DNA from: Cymodocea nodosa
Taxonomy: Eukaryota > Streptophyta > Magnoliopsida > Alismatales > Cymodoceaceae
NCBI GenBank assembly: GCA_036874045.1
Contig: CM072345.1
Span: 15,220,001 to 15,284,000 of the forward strand
Direction: 5' to 3'
Length of the DNA: 64,000 bases
Positions 47,201 to 59,749 of the stretch are shown here, one piece after another. Each line of letters starts with the position of its first letter. Position 1 is the first letter of the stretch. A model generated the notes under the pieces. That model saw nothing but the letters and a program-made list of their open reading frames with translations, was not told the origin of the DNA and did not search any database. Position numbers and translations under genes: made by a program.

Positions 47201-50200
47201 GAGCCTTTAAAGAAATCATTGAATTTATTTTGGGAGGATGCAATCAGTATTTCTACGGAGTCAGATGCCTGGAGTTTTGGATGCACTCTGGTTGAGATGT
47301 GCACTGGCTCCATACCGTATGTGCTTAGCCAATTTTTTATGTTACTAAGCCTTTAGTTAATTTGGCATTAACAAAAAATATATGCAGATGGGCTGGACTA
47401 AGTTCAGATGAAATCTATAAGGCTGTTGTGAAGTGTCGCCGATTACCTCCTCAGTATACTAGTGTTGTAGGTGTTGGAATACCTAGAGATTTGTGGAAAA
47501 TGATTGGTGAATGCTTGCTGTTCAAGGCTGCTAAAAGACCAACATTTCATGCTATGTTAGCAATATTTCTTCGCCATCTGCAAAAGATACCACGAAGTCC
47601 TCCTGCAAGCCCTGATAAGTAAGAACATTTTAACCAAGAATTTCTACCTTTTGATTTTCATATGGATGTCCTGGTTTTGGAAATGAAAAAAAGAAGAAGG
47701 AAAATGGCAATTGAGAGGTTTGAAAAATTTGTTTAGCACTTCTTTTGAGATGTAGCATTTGGCCAATATCTTTTCTTCTCGAGTACAGCCCCCAAAGAAC
47801 TTGCTTATGTTTTCTTAACTGGTTAGGTTCTTAACTTTTTTGGTCAAATTGCTGGAGCTAAACATATTCTTTTTTTGCTTTAGGACCTTTGTTTGTTGCT
47901 ACTCGTAATTTGTGATTCTCATTTATCAATACAGTGAAGTACCTGCAATTCCTGGAAATAATGCTACTGAACCTTCTCCTAAATCTGTATTGGAGGTCTT
48001 CCAGGACAGTCCTGGTGTTTTACACAGACTGATTTCCGAAAGGGATTCAGATGGTGTTAGGTAAGCCTCAACTTCATTTTTTTTATTAAATGATATAGAA
48101 GTGAAGTGTGCAATTGCTTGTACAAATGTGTTTCTTTGTATAGAAATCTGCTTGCAAGAGCTGCATCAGACAGAGATAGTAGTTTGTTGCGTTCACTCTT
48201 GGAGGCAAAGAGTTCAGATGGTCAGACTGCTCTCCATATGGCATGCAGGCGTGGCTTTGCAGAAATTATTGAATCTATTTTAAAATACAAAGAAGCTGAT
48301 GTGGACATATTTGATAAAAATGGTGATCCACCTATTATTTTTGCCTTGACTGCTGGGTCTGTTGAATGTGTTAGAACTCTTATCAATAGTTCTGCTAATG
48401 TTCACATGAGGCTGAGAGAAAGATGTGGATCATCGGTTGCCCATGTCTGTGCTTTCTATGGGCAGCCAGAATGCATGCGTGTATGTGAATTCTTTGGCAT
48501 TGTTAATTGCCCTTGGCTACTCTTATATTATTCTGACTTTTTTTCTGTATACAGGAATTATTACTAGCAGGTGCTGATCCCAACGCAGTGGACGAAGAAG
48601 ATGAATCTGTGCTGCACAGTGCTGTTTCTAAAAACTATAGTGAATGTGCCATTGCTGTATTGGAAAATGGAGGGTGTAAGTCAATGGCTATTCTTAATTC
48701 TCAGAGAAAAACGTAAGTATTGCTCAATTTTAAAAAATAAGTTTCAGCAGTTAGGTTGATTTTTGTATTTGTTGATATTCATGATACAAATGTACTTTTT
48801 TGTGGAACCGAATTTTGACATGCTCAAAATTTAATTTTTGTTTTCATTGACAATGCTTCAAAAAGTGGAAAATGAACATTATACAGATAGAATAGAAAAT
48901 GGTAAATGATCGTTAAACACCTGCAATTTCAACAAAATGAATTGTGTTGAAATCAATTTAATTGACATTTACAGCCATTTTTTTTCCATTTTTAGAACAT
49001 TAATATTCACAATCAAATATCTGGATTTAGTGGATATCATCAGGCTTGGTATCAGAGTAAAATATGAAATGTTGTGACCAACATACGGTAGCTTGTCTTC
49101 TTTCCAAAAAAACCGTAACATATGTAACTTGCTGCTTCCACCAATATTAATAAATTTCATAATTCTCATTAGCATGGACCATCACGTATTCTTTTGTTGC
49201 CATTACCATACATTTGCTGCTATTTTTGTAACCTGCTACTATTTATATTATTGGAATAGTTAGAAAATTTCCACATTATTTAAAGAAAAATCTTGATACT
49301 TAGGCTTAGTTATGCTTTATTCTTGGTTTTTGATGATCGCTTAGTTTCTTCATGATATAAATGTGATTGATTGTCCCAGTTCTGAATTCTGAAAATTGGT
49401 GTTGATATTGGTGATTTCAACCACCACAACTAGTTTCCTCCTACAAATTATGTAATCTTTGGATGTGCGGTTCATTGCTTGCCAAATTTTCTCATCATAC
49501 TTCATCTTTTTATTTTCTTGTTGAATATGAACATCTAATTCAAAATCATTTGAATATGAGTTGGAGCAAGTTATTCAACATTGATATTGTATCAAGTATT
49601 GGTCCTACGAAAAAAGAGACGTGTTAAGTATCAATAGAAATTTTGATGGAGACATGACAAAGTCATGGAAACATCAAATTTTAAAGGAAAAACCTTGAAT
49701 TTTGACTTGAAACTCCAAGATAAGATAAAAAAAAAATTATAATAGGCATTTAAAATAAATTTCATTTAATGTTTAGACAATTATATCACATACAATGAAT
49801 TGTACAATCTGTATTACTTGTAAATCACTACAAAAGTAAACAACAAATTGTAGAAAATAAGTATGACTTATTATCCTCGGAAAAATATGATTCTATACCA
49901 TGGGAGTGTTTGGAGGGTCATAGTCATTGTTGTCTCCTTTCAGATGCTATCACTATGGACACACAAGTTGAACATACTTGTACATTTGATCATGTCTCAT
50001 ATTTTCTTTCTATTCTATAAAACGAGTTCATGGTATAGTAGTAATATGCCTTAAAAGCTTTTTCATCATTTTGTCGTAGATCTTCATCCTTTTGCCTTGA
50101 TGGCTAAATGACTGTGCTGTATCAAAAATGGCTCTGATGACTATTGTGACTCTAACCATAGTAGTGATTTTGATGACTTAAAGCATAAGTAGATCTATAT

Positions 50201-53200
50201 TAATGACCTGTATTTCGTTAAAAATAAAACTTAAAAGTTTAGAAAAAACCATCTGAAATTTGCAAAAATGTACATCTAGTCGAGGAATCCTTAGATCTAA
50301 CATAACATGTGGCAAATGCACTACTTTTCTTTTATAAGTAAATGTAAAAATGAAAATTATGAACAAAAACAGAAAATTTCTGTAAATTAACGAAAAATAA
50401 AAAATTATGTAACTAATCAAATAAGACTTTGATATAAGCTCAAGGGGAAATTTTCTTATCCAATATTGACAAGATCTAATGAATTTCACCAAAAACTTTG
50501 ATATTTCCGAAAATTCATAAAAAAAAATCTTAAAATTGTAAAAAATTACCTATCTAATTTAAATAACCTTAGACCTATCATACCATGAGGTAAATGAATT
50601 AAATCTCAGCTATAATCAATTGGATAACCAAAAAGAATTAAAAAATTCTGTAAAATATTGAAATTGAAAAAAATCTAAAACTAGTCAAACGCAAGTTATA
50701 TCTAAGACAAATAAGCAAGATCTGAAATTGAATATGAGGGAAACCTTTAAAACAATACCTTTCTGTGGCTTTCACAAAAATTTAGTAGGAAGGAAGGAGA
50801 TTTAAAGAACTACAACTCCCAACACCTTGCTGAAGCTTTGATGGCAAATGGATTCATGAGAAAGTGACTCTTGCTATGGTGGAGAGAAGTTTCACTGGTG
50901 TATCATTCATATTGACCAATGTTTCATGTGTATCAATTGAAACGGACATCACCCTTCTTAATAATGGATGGATCTGCTTGACATGCACGATCCAGATCAA
51001 TATTTCAATCAATATTGGACCAATCCAGATAAGCAGGTACTTATTGGATTGGTAATTCTAAAAACCAATACGTATTTCCAAGATTTTGGTGATTTGTATT
51101 GATATGGTAAATTGTAAGTTGGAGTGGTCTTTATATTAGATGAGTTCAAGCCATGTCCTCACGTTTCCTAGGTAGAGCATAGGACCACTCAAACCTTCTT
51201 AATGATGGCTATAAGCTTGCATGCTTGTTTACTATCATGTGGTCAAGTGATCAAGTGTTAAAACTTCTTTGTTGGTTGTATGGGAAGCTGTCTTCAAAGT
51301 TCAAATCTCAAACATTAAAAAATGATTTGTCTAGGGTAAATGGGCTTGGTGATTTTTAATTTTTGTCATTGGGGTGATGATGTTATGGGGAACCTGTTAA
51401 GCTATTGGAAAATGTTTGTACCCTTAGTGCATTATGCATTCCTACAGTCACAAACGTAAAAGGTTTAGGTTTGTTCACATAACTTTTCAATTCTTATTAT
51501 ACATATCATTATTCATCCATCAATGTGTTGCTTTCTTATTGTGATCTTGATTTGTATTGCAGACCATTACATATTTGTATAGAGTCTTGGAATGTAGATG
51601 TTGTAAGGAGGTGGGTGGAAGTTGCTTCACAAGATGAAATTGATAAAGCCATCGAAATACCAAGTCAATTTGGAACTCCATTATGTATGGCAGCTGCACT
51701 AAAGAAGGATCATGAAATTGGTATTTAATTTTTACCATTTCTTTACTTTTTTTTATAAATTTGGTACAGTGGTTCTCAATGGTAAATAAGATACACAATT
51801 TCTTTAATGCATTTATTGTTTGTTTAATGGTATAATCAACTGAAGACACTTCCATATCCAGCTTATCATAAATAGGAAACATCTATATTTGCAAATTGCA
51901 CATGTTCCTTTTTTCGCTGTTGTCATCCCTAAACCAAGGTAGCTAAGTTTTCCTTGTGATTTCAAAGTACCAATCTCAGTTCTTATATGCATTTTTTTTG
52001 CTTTCTTGCATTTATTGTTCAGGCAACGGTAATCTGTAGTTATTATCAGTGTGACCATTGCTAAATTCCAAATTCCAGCATTTTCATCAAATAGACAACC
52101 CTGTGCTAAGAAATAAATTTACCATTTCAAAATAAAAAACCATTGGCATCCATGGACTCTTTGTTTTTGTATGTAGTAGTAATTTGTTCTAACTCATTTG
52201 TTATTTTGCAGAGGGTCGAGAGTTGGTAAGGATTTTGCTTGCTGCTGGTGCAGATCCAACCGCCCAAGATGAACCACATTGCCGAACTGTTTTGCATATA
52301 GCTGCAATGGTTAATGATGCTGAATTAGTAAAGGTTATTTTTTCTATAACATAGTAACTTAGTAAACATAAACTAGAAGTGTCATATTTTGATTTTACTT
52401 GAATTTTTTGACTAGATTATTTTGGATGCTGGAGTCGATGTAAATATAACAAACTCACAGAGCACGATTGCTCTGCATGTTGCACTAAATCGAGGAGCTA
52501 ACCAATGTGTTGGACCACTTTTATCGGCTGGCTCAAATTGCAATTTACAGGTTCTCTTCCCAACTTGAGTCTGTGTTTCTATTTGGATTTTTTGTTGACA
52601 TTTAATTCATCTTATGTGACATCTTTGGGACTTGGGAGGTAAACATCCTTCTTTATTGATTCTTCAAAGTGGAACTGAGGCATTTATTATAACATCATCA
52701 TTTGTAGCTTAGGCTTTAAATATTTCATGTGTGTATATCATTTGTTTCTACAGCAGAAAATAAAGACTTATACATTTTGGACGACTTCTTTTCATGTATA
52801 TCACTAATTATTCATGATTTGTTTTCCTAAGTGTATTATTGTTATGCTCAGAAGTATTCTTCTGCATAGAATAATACACAAATCATACTACATATTTCGA
52901 GACACTTAACATTTTCTGCTACAATAATATTGTTGTCTCTCTGTTTTCTTCTTTAAAGTCTTGTCAATTTCTCCTTTTTTGACATGTTTGATTTTCAACG
53001 TGGCTAACTTATCAGACGTGTGTGTACTTTGCATAAAAAATAGTTTCTAGCATGGGTCATAGAATACTGATTTATGATAGCTTACCAAGCATGGATGTTG
53101 AAACAATTATGGAATTCACATATATTAGTCCATATAAAATGCAATTTTATAAGTGCTATTTGTCAGTATTCAGAAATACAAAATTAGATTCCTGCTGGAA

Positions 53201-56200
53201 TTTGATCATATAAAATATTTAATCATATTGGTTATTATTATGTTCAAATTGGAATTTGATTGCAGATGTTATTAAAGTAAATCTTTTTCTTATTTTCAGT
53301 AAATTCGTAGGGTCTTAATCATATATTTTGTTGTTATGTTTGCTGGAATCGTATTTCATAGATATTTATTTTCTGTTGATGTTAAAAAAATTACATCAAT
53401 GGTTTTGCTTATTCCAATCAGGATGATGAAGGTGATAATGCTTTCCATATATCAGCTGATGCAGCAAAAATGATCCGAGAAAATCTTGAATGGATAGTTG
53501 TTATGCTTCAATACCCAGATGCTGCTGTTGAAGTTAGAAATCACAGGTAAGCGCTTCTAAGTTCATAAGTTTTATGGATTTACATATCTGACAAGCTGAA
53601 AGAGTAACCGCTGCTGAGATTACATCTCTTTCAATTCTGACATGAAAAGACTGCCCGCAAAACTTAACTTCTATGGGAATCATTAGCGGATGACGTAATT
53701 GGTTTTTCATTTGATAATGAGAGAAGTTTGGAATTTGAACCCAGACAAACATTACTTTCATAAAAAATTGTTAACATAAGGTGATAGCCTCTCATGCATA
53801 TTTCAAGGTGGGTACATCTTGGCCTCTCCTTGGGGACTCAACTTATTAACTGGATTTTTCTGTTGAATATATTTGATTAAATATGTATTTTTTGGTGAAA
53901 TATTACTGAAATATACATAATTATTGAAATATACATCATCTATATTACTGAAATATACCTATTAGTATTATTGTACTTCATATTATTTATTTATTTTGTC
54001 AATGTTACTTAAAAATTAATAGAGATGAAGGTATGCATATTTACTGTTAAAGATTTATAAATACATATAATATGTGTTTGAAAAACGAAAAAATGGATAT
54101 TTAAATGAACACCTAGGCACCTAAGGTGCACTGACTTGCTGCTTGGGCACTTTGGTGCCTTAATAGCTATGATCTCTTGCAACTCCGCATCCAGCACTAC
54201 GATGCTTTTGTGAAACTCATTGAGAAACTGGTGAATAATTGAGAAACTCATTGCTTTTGTGAAAACCTTGTGTCACCACAGTTTCCCTGGAAGTCTTGAT
54301 AATCAATCTTTTGTTGTCATCCTATGGTCAAGCTTATTTTAGTTCTATAATGGTGAATAAAGTAATTCTTGAAATGAAATATATCAAATGAAGTATGAAT
54401 TTTGGAATCCTTTACACCCTTAAAATAAAGCCTTTCGTAACTTTTTTCTCTACTGATGATTTAATTTCAATTCTTTCATTCATTTCAATTTGTACTGGTT
54501 TATATAGAAAGATAAATTTTGGCGATGTTTCCTTGCACACTTGTCTTTATTATTTTATTATTTCTGATATTTTCATTTGATAATGAGAGATTGATTTTTT
54601 GTTTGCTGCCAGAGGAAGGACTTTACGTGATTTTTTGGAAGCCCTTCCTCGAGAATGGATTTCTGAAGATCTGATGGAAGCACTTATGGAAAAAGGAGTC
54701 TTTCTATCTCCAACCTTGTAAATTGAAATCACTTTTTTTCTAGTCTTTATATCTTATTGGATTCTATCCTTCTGGGACATTATGTCAGATCTGATTTGGT
54801 TTTGATTCAGATATAACATGGGAGACTGGGTCAAATTTAAAAGAAGTGTGGAAGTTCCGGTGCATGGATGGCAAGGTGCATGTCATGATAGCATAGGTTT
54901 TGTTCAGACTGTTCAGGATGATGACAATCTCATTGTATCATTTTGCTCCGGAGAAGCTCATGTCTTGAGTAATGAGGTCATCAAAGTGATACCTTTAAAT
55001 AGAGGCCAACATGTGCGGCTAAAATCAGATGTAAAGGAACCAAGGTATGATACACCGACAAAAAATTTCAGTTGATACTTTATTTCTATTTTTTATCCTT
55101 TGGCGTTGCAAGTTGATTATGTCTGATGCTGTACCTTATTTTGGTATTGGAGAAATTTTAATAGTTGTTGTTGGGGATTTTAGTTTTCTGTGTTTTGGGT
55201 ATGATTGAAGCAAAAATAGTGTACCTTGCTGTTTCAAAGCAAGAAGGTCCTATGTGGTTCCAAGAAAATGCATCAGAAGCATTCAGACAGGATGATTATT
55301 GGTCTTTACCATGCTAATTATCTATGCTGACACAACACAGATTCTCTTAAACTCTTTAATAGAGATTGAGTGAAGACATGCACAGGTTGAAGAATATGTA
55401 GAAGTGAAACTTATGAACATGTACTTGTTCTTGGACTTTTGTCATTGTTATATGATCACAGTGTTCTGCAAATATTGCTGGCAATTGATAAAATCAAATT
55501 TGGACTTTTTCCATGGTACGTACTATCAATAACGTCTGAATATTAAATGACAATCAATAAAATTAAATTTGGACATCAGTCATAAGCGCATATGTTTGAT
55601 GTTACCATTCTTCATGATACTCTCAGTATTAAGTGCAATCAATTAAATTAAATTTTGGATTTCAGTCATTGGTGTGTGTAGTTTTAAACTTCTTACGATT
55701 CTTTCAGGTATGGATGGCGTGGGCAATCACGTGATAGCATTGGGACTGTTCTATGTGTAGATGATGATGGAATCCTCCGTGTTGGATTCCCAGGCGCTTC
55801 AAGAGGTTGGAGAGCTGATCCTGCTGAAATGGAAAGGGTTGAAGAGTTTAAAGTTGGTGACTGGGTGAGAATTCGTCCTACATTGACGACCGCTGTTCAT
55901 GGTTTAGGAGCTGCAACACCTGGAAGCATTGGGATTGTCTTTTGTATCCGGCCAGACAGCAGCTTACTACTTAGTCTTTGTTACCTACCATGTCCATGGC
56001 ATTGTGAACCAGAGGAAGTTGAACATGTTGAGCCTTTCAGGGTATGGTTGCAGGCATTTTCTTCTTATAATCAACATATAGTTTGAACTTTCTTATCATA
56101 ATATTTGCTACTTTCAGATAGGTGACCAGGTATGTGTAAAAAGATCAGTCGCAGAACCTAGGTATGCTTGGGGTGGTGAGACACATCATAGTGTAGGAAA

Positions 56201-58071
56201 TATAGTTGATATAGAAAGTGATGGTCTACTAATAATTGACATTCCAAATCGCCCTGCACCATGGCAAGCTGATCCATCTGACATGGAGAAGGTGGAAAAC
56301 TTTCAGGTATTTTTTTATTCTAGTTGTTGTATTTATCTTGTTAATTGAGATAATTGGATCTTATACTCCAGGTTGATATGAATATATTTCTACACAGGTT
56401 GGAGACTGGGTTAGAGTCAAATCTTCTGTGTCAGCTCCAAAATATGGATGGGAAGATGTTACACGTAGCAGTATTGGTGTAGTACATAGTTTAGAAAATG
56501 ATGGTGACATGGGCGTTGCATTTTGCTTCAGGAGTAAGCCTTTTGGCTGCTCAGTTGCGGACATGGAAAAGGTAGCACCTTTTGTGACTGGGGAAGAGAT
56601 ACGCATCATGCCATCCGTTGCTCATCCAAGGCTTGGATGGTCAAATGAAACAGCGGCTACCATTGGGAATATTTCAAGAATTGACATGGATGGCACACTG
56701 AACGTGAGTAAAAGCCATCTATTCACTTGCTATTATTGGTTTTTATAATAATTAGGGTGATGATAGATAATCATATCCATTGAAGTGCCTTCATGTTTGT
56801 TTCTTTTGTTTCTTTCCCTTTATGCTTTGTAGGTGAAAGTGGCAGGAAGAACCAGCTTGTGGAAAGTTGCACCAGGGGATGCAGAAAGGTTGCCAGGCTT
56901 TGAAGTTGGTGATTGGGTTCGTCTTAAACCAAGTTTAGGAGCTCGGCCCAGTTACGACTGGAACAGCATTGGAAAAGAAAGTATAGCAGTGGTGCACAGC
57001 ATACAGGAGTTGGGTTATTTAGAATTAGCAGGTTGCTTTAGGAGAGGACGATGGTTGACTCACTACATGGATATCGAGAAGATCCATAGTTTGAAGATTG
57101 GTCAACATGTTCGCTTTCGTCCAGGACTTGTTGAACCAAGGTGGGGTTGGAGAGATGCTCGGCCTGATTCTAGGGGAGTCATAACTGGAGTTCATGCAGA
57201 TGGAGAAGTGAGGGTGGCGTTTGTTTGTTCATCTGGACCGTGGAGAGCAGACCCTGCAGATCTTGAGAAAGAAGAGATGTTTGAAGTTGGGGACTGGGTG
57301 AAGCTAAGAGATGAGGCAGATGGCTGGAAGACCTTGAAGCCAGGTAGTGTCGGAATAGTTCAAGGTATTGGGTATGATGGAGACTCATGGGATGGAACAT
57401 TCCATGTTGGATTTTGCGGGGAGCAGGAAAGATGGGTGGGGCAAGCTAACCACCTTGAGAAATACAACAGATATTTGGTGGGTGAGAAAGTAAAGGTTAA
57501 GCATAGTGTGAAGCAACCAAGATTTGGGTGGTCAGGTCATAGCCATGCCAGTATTGGAACCATATCATCTATAGATGCAGATGGGAAGCTCAGGATATAT
57601 ACACCTGTAGGATCCAAGGCATGGATGATAGACCCAGCAGAGGTGGAAAAAGTGGAGGAAGAGGAATTACGTATCGGTGACTGGGTGAGAGTAAAGTCCA
57701 ACATCATGACCCTGACGTACCAGTGGGGTGAAGTCTCCCATGCTAGTATTGGAGTTCTTCACAAAAAAGAGAACGGGGACCTTTGGGTTGCATTCTGCTT
57801 CTTGGAGAAGCTATGGATTTGTAAAGAGTGGGAAGTGGAGAAGGTAAGAGCTTTCCGAATAGGGGACAAGGTGAAAATTAGACCAGGGTTGTTGACACCA
57901 AGATGGGGTTGGGGGATAGAGACATGTGCCAGCAGAGGTGAGGTGAAGGGTGTCGACGCTAATGGAAAGCTGAAGATCAAGTTTAAATGGAGAGATGGTA
58001 GGTTGTGGCTTGGAGATCCAGCTGATGTTGTTCTTGATGATACAGATGCACCTGGTTGTGGTACATCATAG
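44256..58071 (+). CDS. KEG: KEEP ON GOING (KEG) RING-type E3 ubiquitin ligase
   Basis: Sixteen exons join in frame to 1657 aa: 44256-45064, 46951-47316, 47388-47618, 47935-48060, 48144-48480, 48555-48712, 51563-51720, 52212-52333, 52416-52550, 53422-53546, 54613-54717, 54811-55044, 55708-56041, 56118-56306, 56398-56703, 56833-58071. Order: RING-HC finger at about residues 5-53 (CSVCH, CGHGFCKVC, CPRC); kinase-like domain at about 150-460 with VAVK lysine, CMNLKPSNLLLD catalytic loop, SDYG and TAPEAW; ankyrin repeats at about 510-890; then HERC2-like repeats to the C-terminus (recurrent GDWVR, PRWGW/YGW and ADPA.ME.V). Arabidopsis KEG, of similar length, sits at the trans-Golgi/early endosome and ubiquitinates ABI5 and related bZIPs, restraining ABA signalling. 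The start is the first ATG in frame (MKVPCCSVC); an apparent upstream start is a TTG. Confidence 0.96.
45065..46950 (+). other. KEG intron 1
   Basis: A 1.9-kb AT-rich intron interrupting the kinase domain between QILR and YGADIA codons. No repeats or frames were recognised. Confidence 0.8.
48713..51562 (+). other. KEG intron 6
   Basis: The longest KEG intron (2.85 kb), between NSQRKT and PLHICIE codons in the ankyrin region. It holds a diverged ~280-bp tandem duplication at about 50210-50730 and no coding sequence that I can see. Confidence 0.75.
50210..50730. repeat. Diverged tandem duplication, period ~280 bp
   Basis: CCTTAGATCTAACATAACAT followed by GTGGCAAATG (about 50288) is matched by CCTTAGACCTATCATACCAT followed by GAGGTAAATG (about 50568). 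Downstream, an ATTTCTGTAAA...ACTAATCAAA block is matched by AATTCTGTAAA...ACTAGTCAAA at the same spacing. Confidence 0.5.
52551..54612 (+). other. KEG introns 9 and 10
   Basis: Two introns of 0.9 and 1.1 kb flank the exon at 53422-53546. Both are AT-rich and nothing else was recognised. Confidence 0.7.
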
Positions 58072-59749
58072 TATTTTTCTGTAGTTTTATTATTTTTCCT
58101 TTTCTTCTGTATTATTGTTATAATTATTATTTCCATCCATCGGCAGTTCTCTTCTTGACCTTAGGGTATCAGCTGTTCTCATATGCTTCTAGGGTTTATT
58201 TTCCCTTGAAGCGCCGAAGAGCAGGTGGCAAGGTTCCCACCCTAATATAAAGTTTTGTGAGGGCGCTTATGTGGGGGGTTGGGGAGGGGTTGTATTTTAT
58301 ATCTCTACACGTATTGTATTTTTGTATATCAGCATCACAAAACCTGATATCTGCTGTTTATGTACAGGTTTGTACCCTTGATTGATTTTAGAAAATTTTC
58401 ACCTGCCTTTCTTTTCTCCTGATGCGTCTGTTTTCCTATGATTTCTGAATTCGTCTCGCACATTTTGAGACTGAGCCTTGTACGTACGATTTTGGATTTC
58501 CATTATTCTTGATTTATAAGATGGTTTTCAATTCTTATGTCACGTTTCGGACTAGGACAATCAATCCTCTTAATATTAAAAACAATGTTTACATTTGGGA
58601 AAAAAGGTGTATGAAATTTCGTTTTGGTATTGCAGCAGGTACGATACAATTCTTTTGCGCAACGTATTTGATTTCTCATAGCAAAATCAAATGTCGTCTC
58701 AAACCATCCATAAAAGCGTCACACATTTCAAAATTTGACTTTTTGCGTCGTACGATTGAAATGGAAAAGGATCGTTAGATCGTCCTTCCTCTTCAGAAGT
58801 CTTCTAATGGATCTAAAAGACAATTGTCAAGAGATACGAATGAACATGCGTAGATGTCAAGGTTTGTAATATAATCTTAGAGTTACAGATAAGCTTGTGA
58901 CTAATTCTTTTGATCGAATACTTTAATTATAAATCTATAATTACGTACATGATACAGTAAATTCACTTTTTTAGTCACATTATAATTATCTAACTAACTA
59001 TATAAATATTACAATTGCATACTATACTCTTATAAATACTTCATGACATCAAACGACACGTCTCGTGCAAATTAAATAACACGTGCCTTTAAAAACAAGT
59101 GAAATTTATACATCAACCAACGATAAAAATGTAAAATTTGAACTGGTAAATTAAAATATTTATAAAGAAAATGTTCGACAATTTTCTCTTCTTTTCTCTT
59201 ATTATTCTCTCGCCTGGACATTTGGTGCCCGATGAAAAGTCCGGTCTAAAAGTTCGGTCCGAGTTTTCTGTGATAAAAAGTACATTGCTTTGTTAAGGTA
59301 ATGAAATTAAATATTCAACTAGGGTGGAAATTTCATTCCCATCTTCTATTTTTATAACCAATATCAATTCGTTGCTCACACGATCCAAATGTTCGTTGTG
59401 ACGCCTACACAATCTCTAATGTTGAAACAATTGCTTTATAAGCCGTTTAAGTATTTAATCCCTTTTGATTTTTGATACCACATTGGCACGTGGGTATTTA
59501 ATCTTTTTCATCAACATGTATAAATGTCGTTTTTCTTGTATTTCTCTATTTTATGTGATAACTTATTTTCCTCTTCGCGTTTGACAAGAGGTTGTGAGTT
59601 TCCAGCTTTTAGATCTACGGTCACGGTAAATTAATGCAATGAGTGCCGACAACAATATTTTTTAAATTAATTATTAGGAAAATTCTTTGATACTTAATTA
59701 AATGATTTTCTCTTACTAAATATTATATTTTCTTAGGTGACAAATAAAT
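58072..59749. other. Convergent 3' region of KEG and the ARM-repeat gene
   Basis: The KEG 3' UTR probably runs to about 58250-58400 (CTAATATAAAG near 58242). The rest is AT-rich, with a CACGTG hexamer at 59082-59087 and no recognisable gene. Confidence 0.5.
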
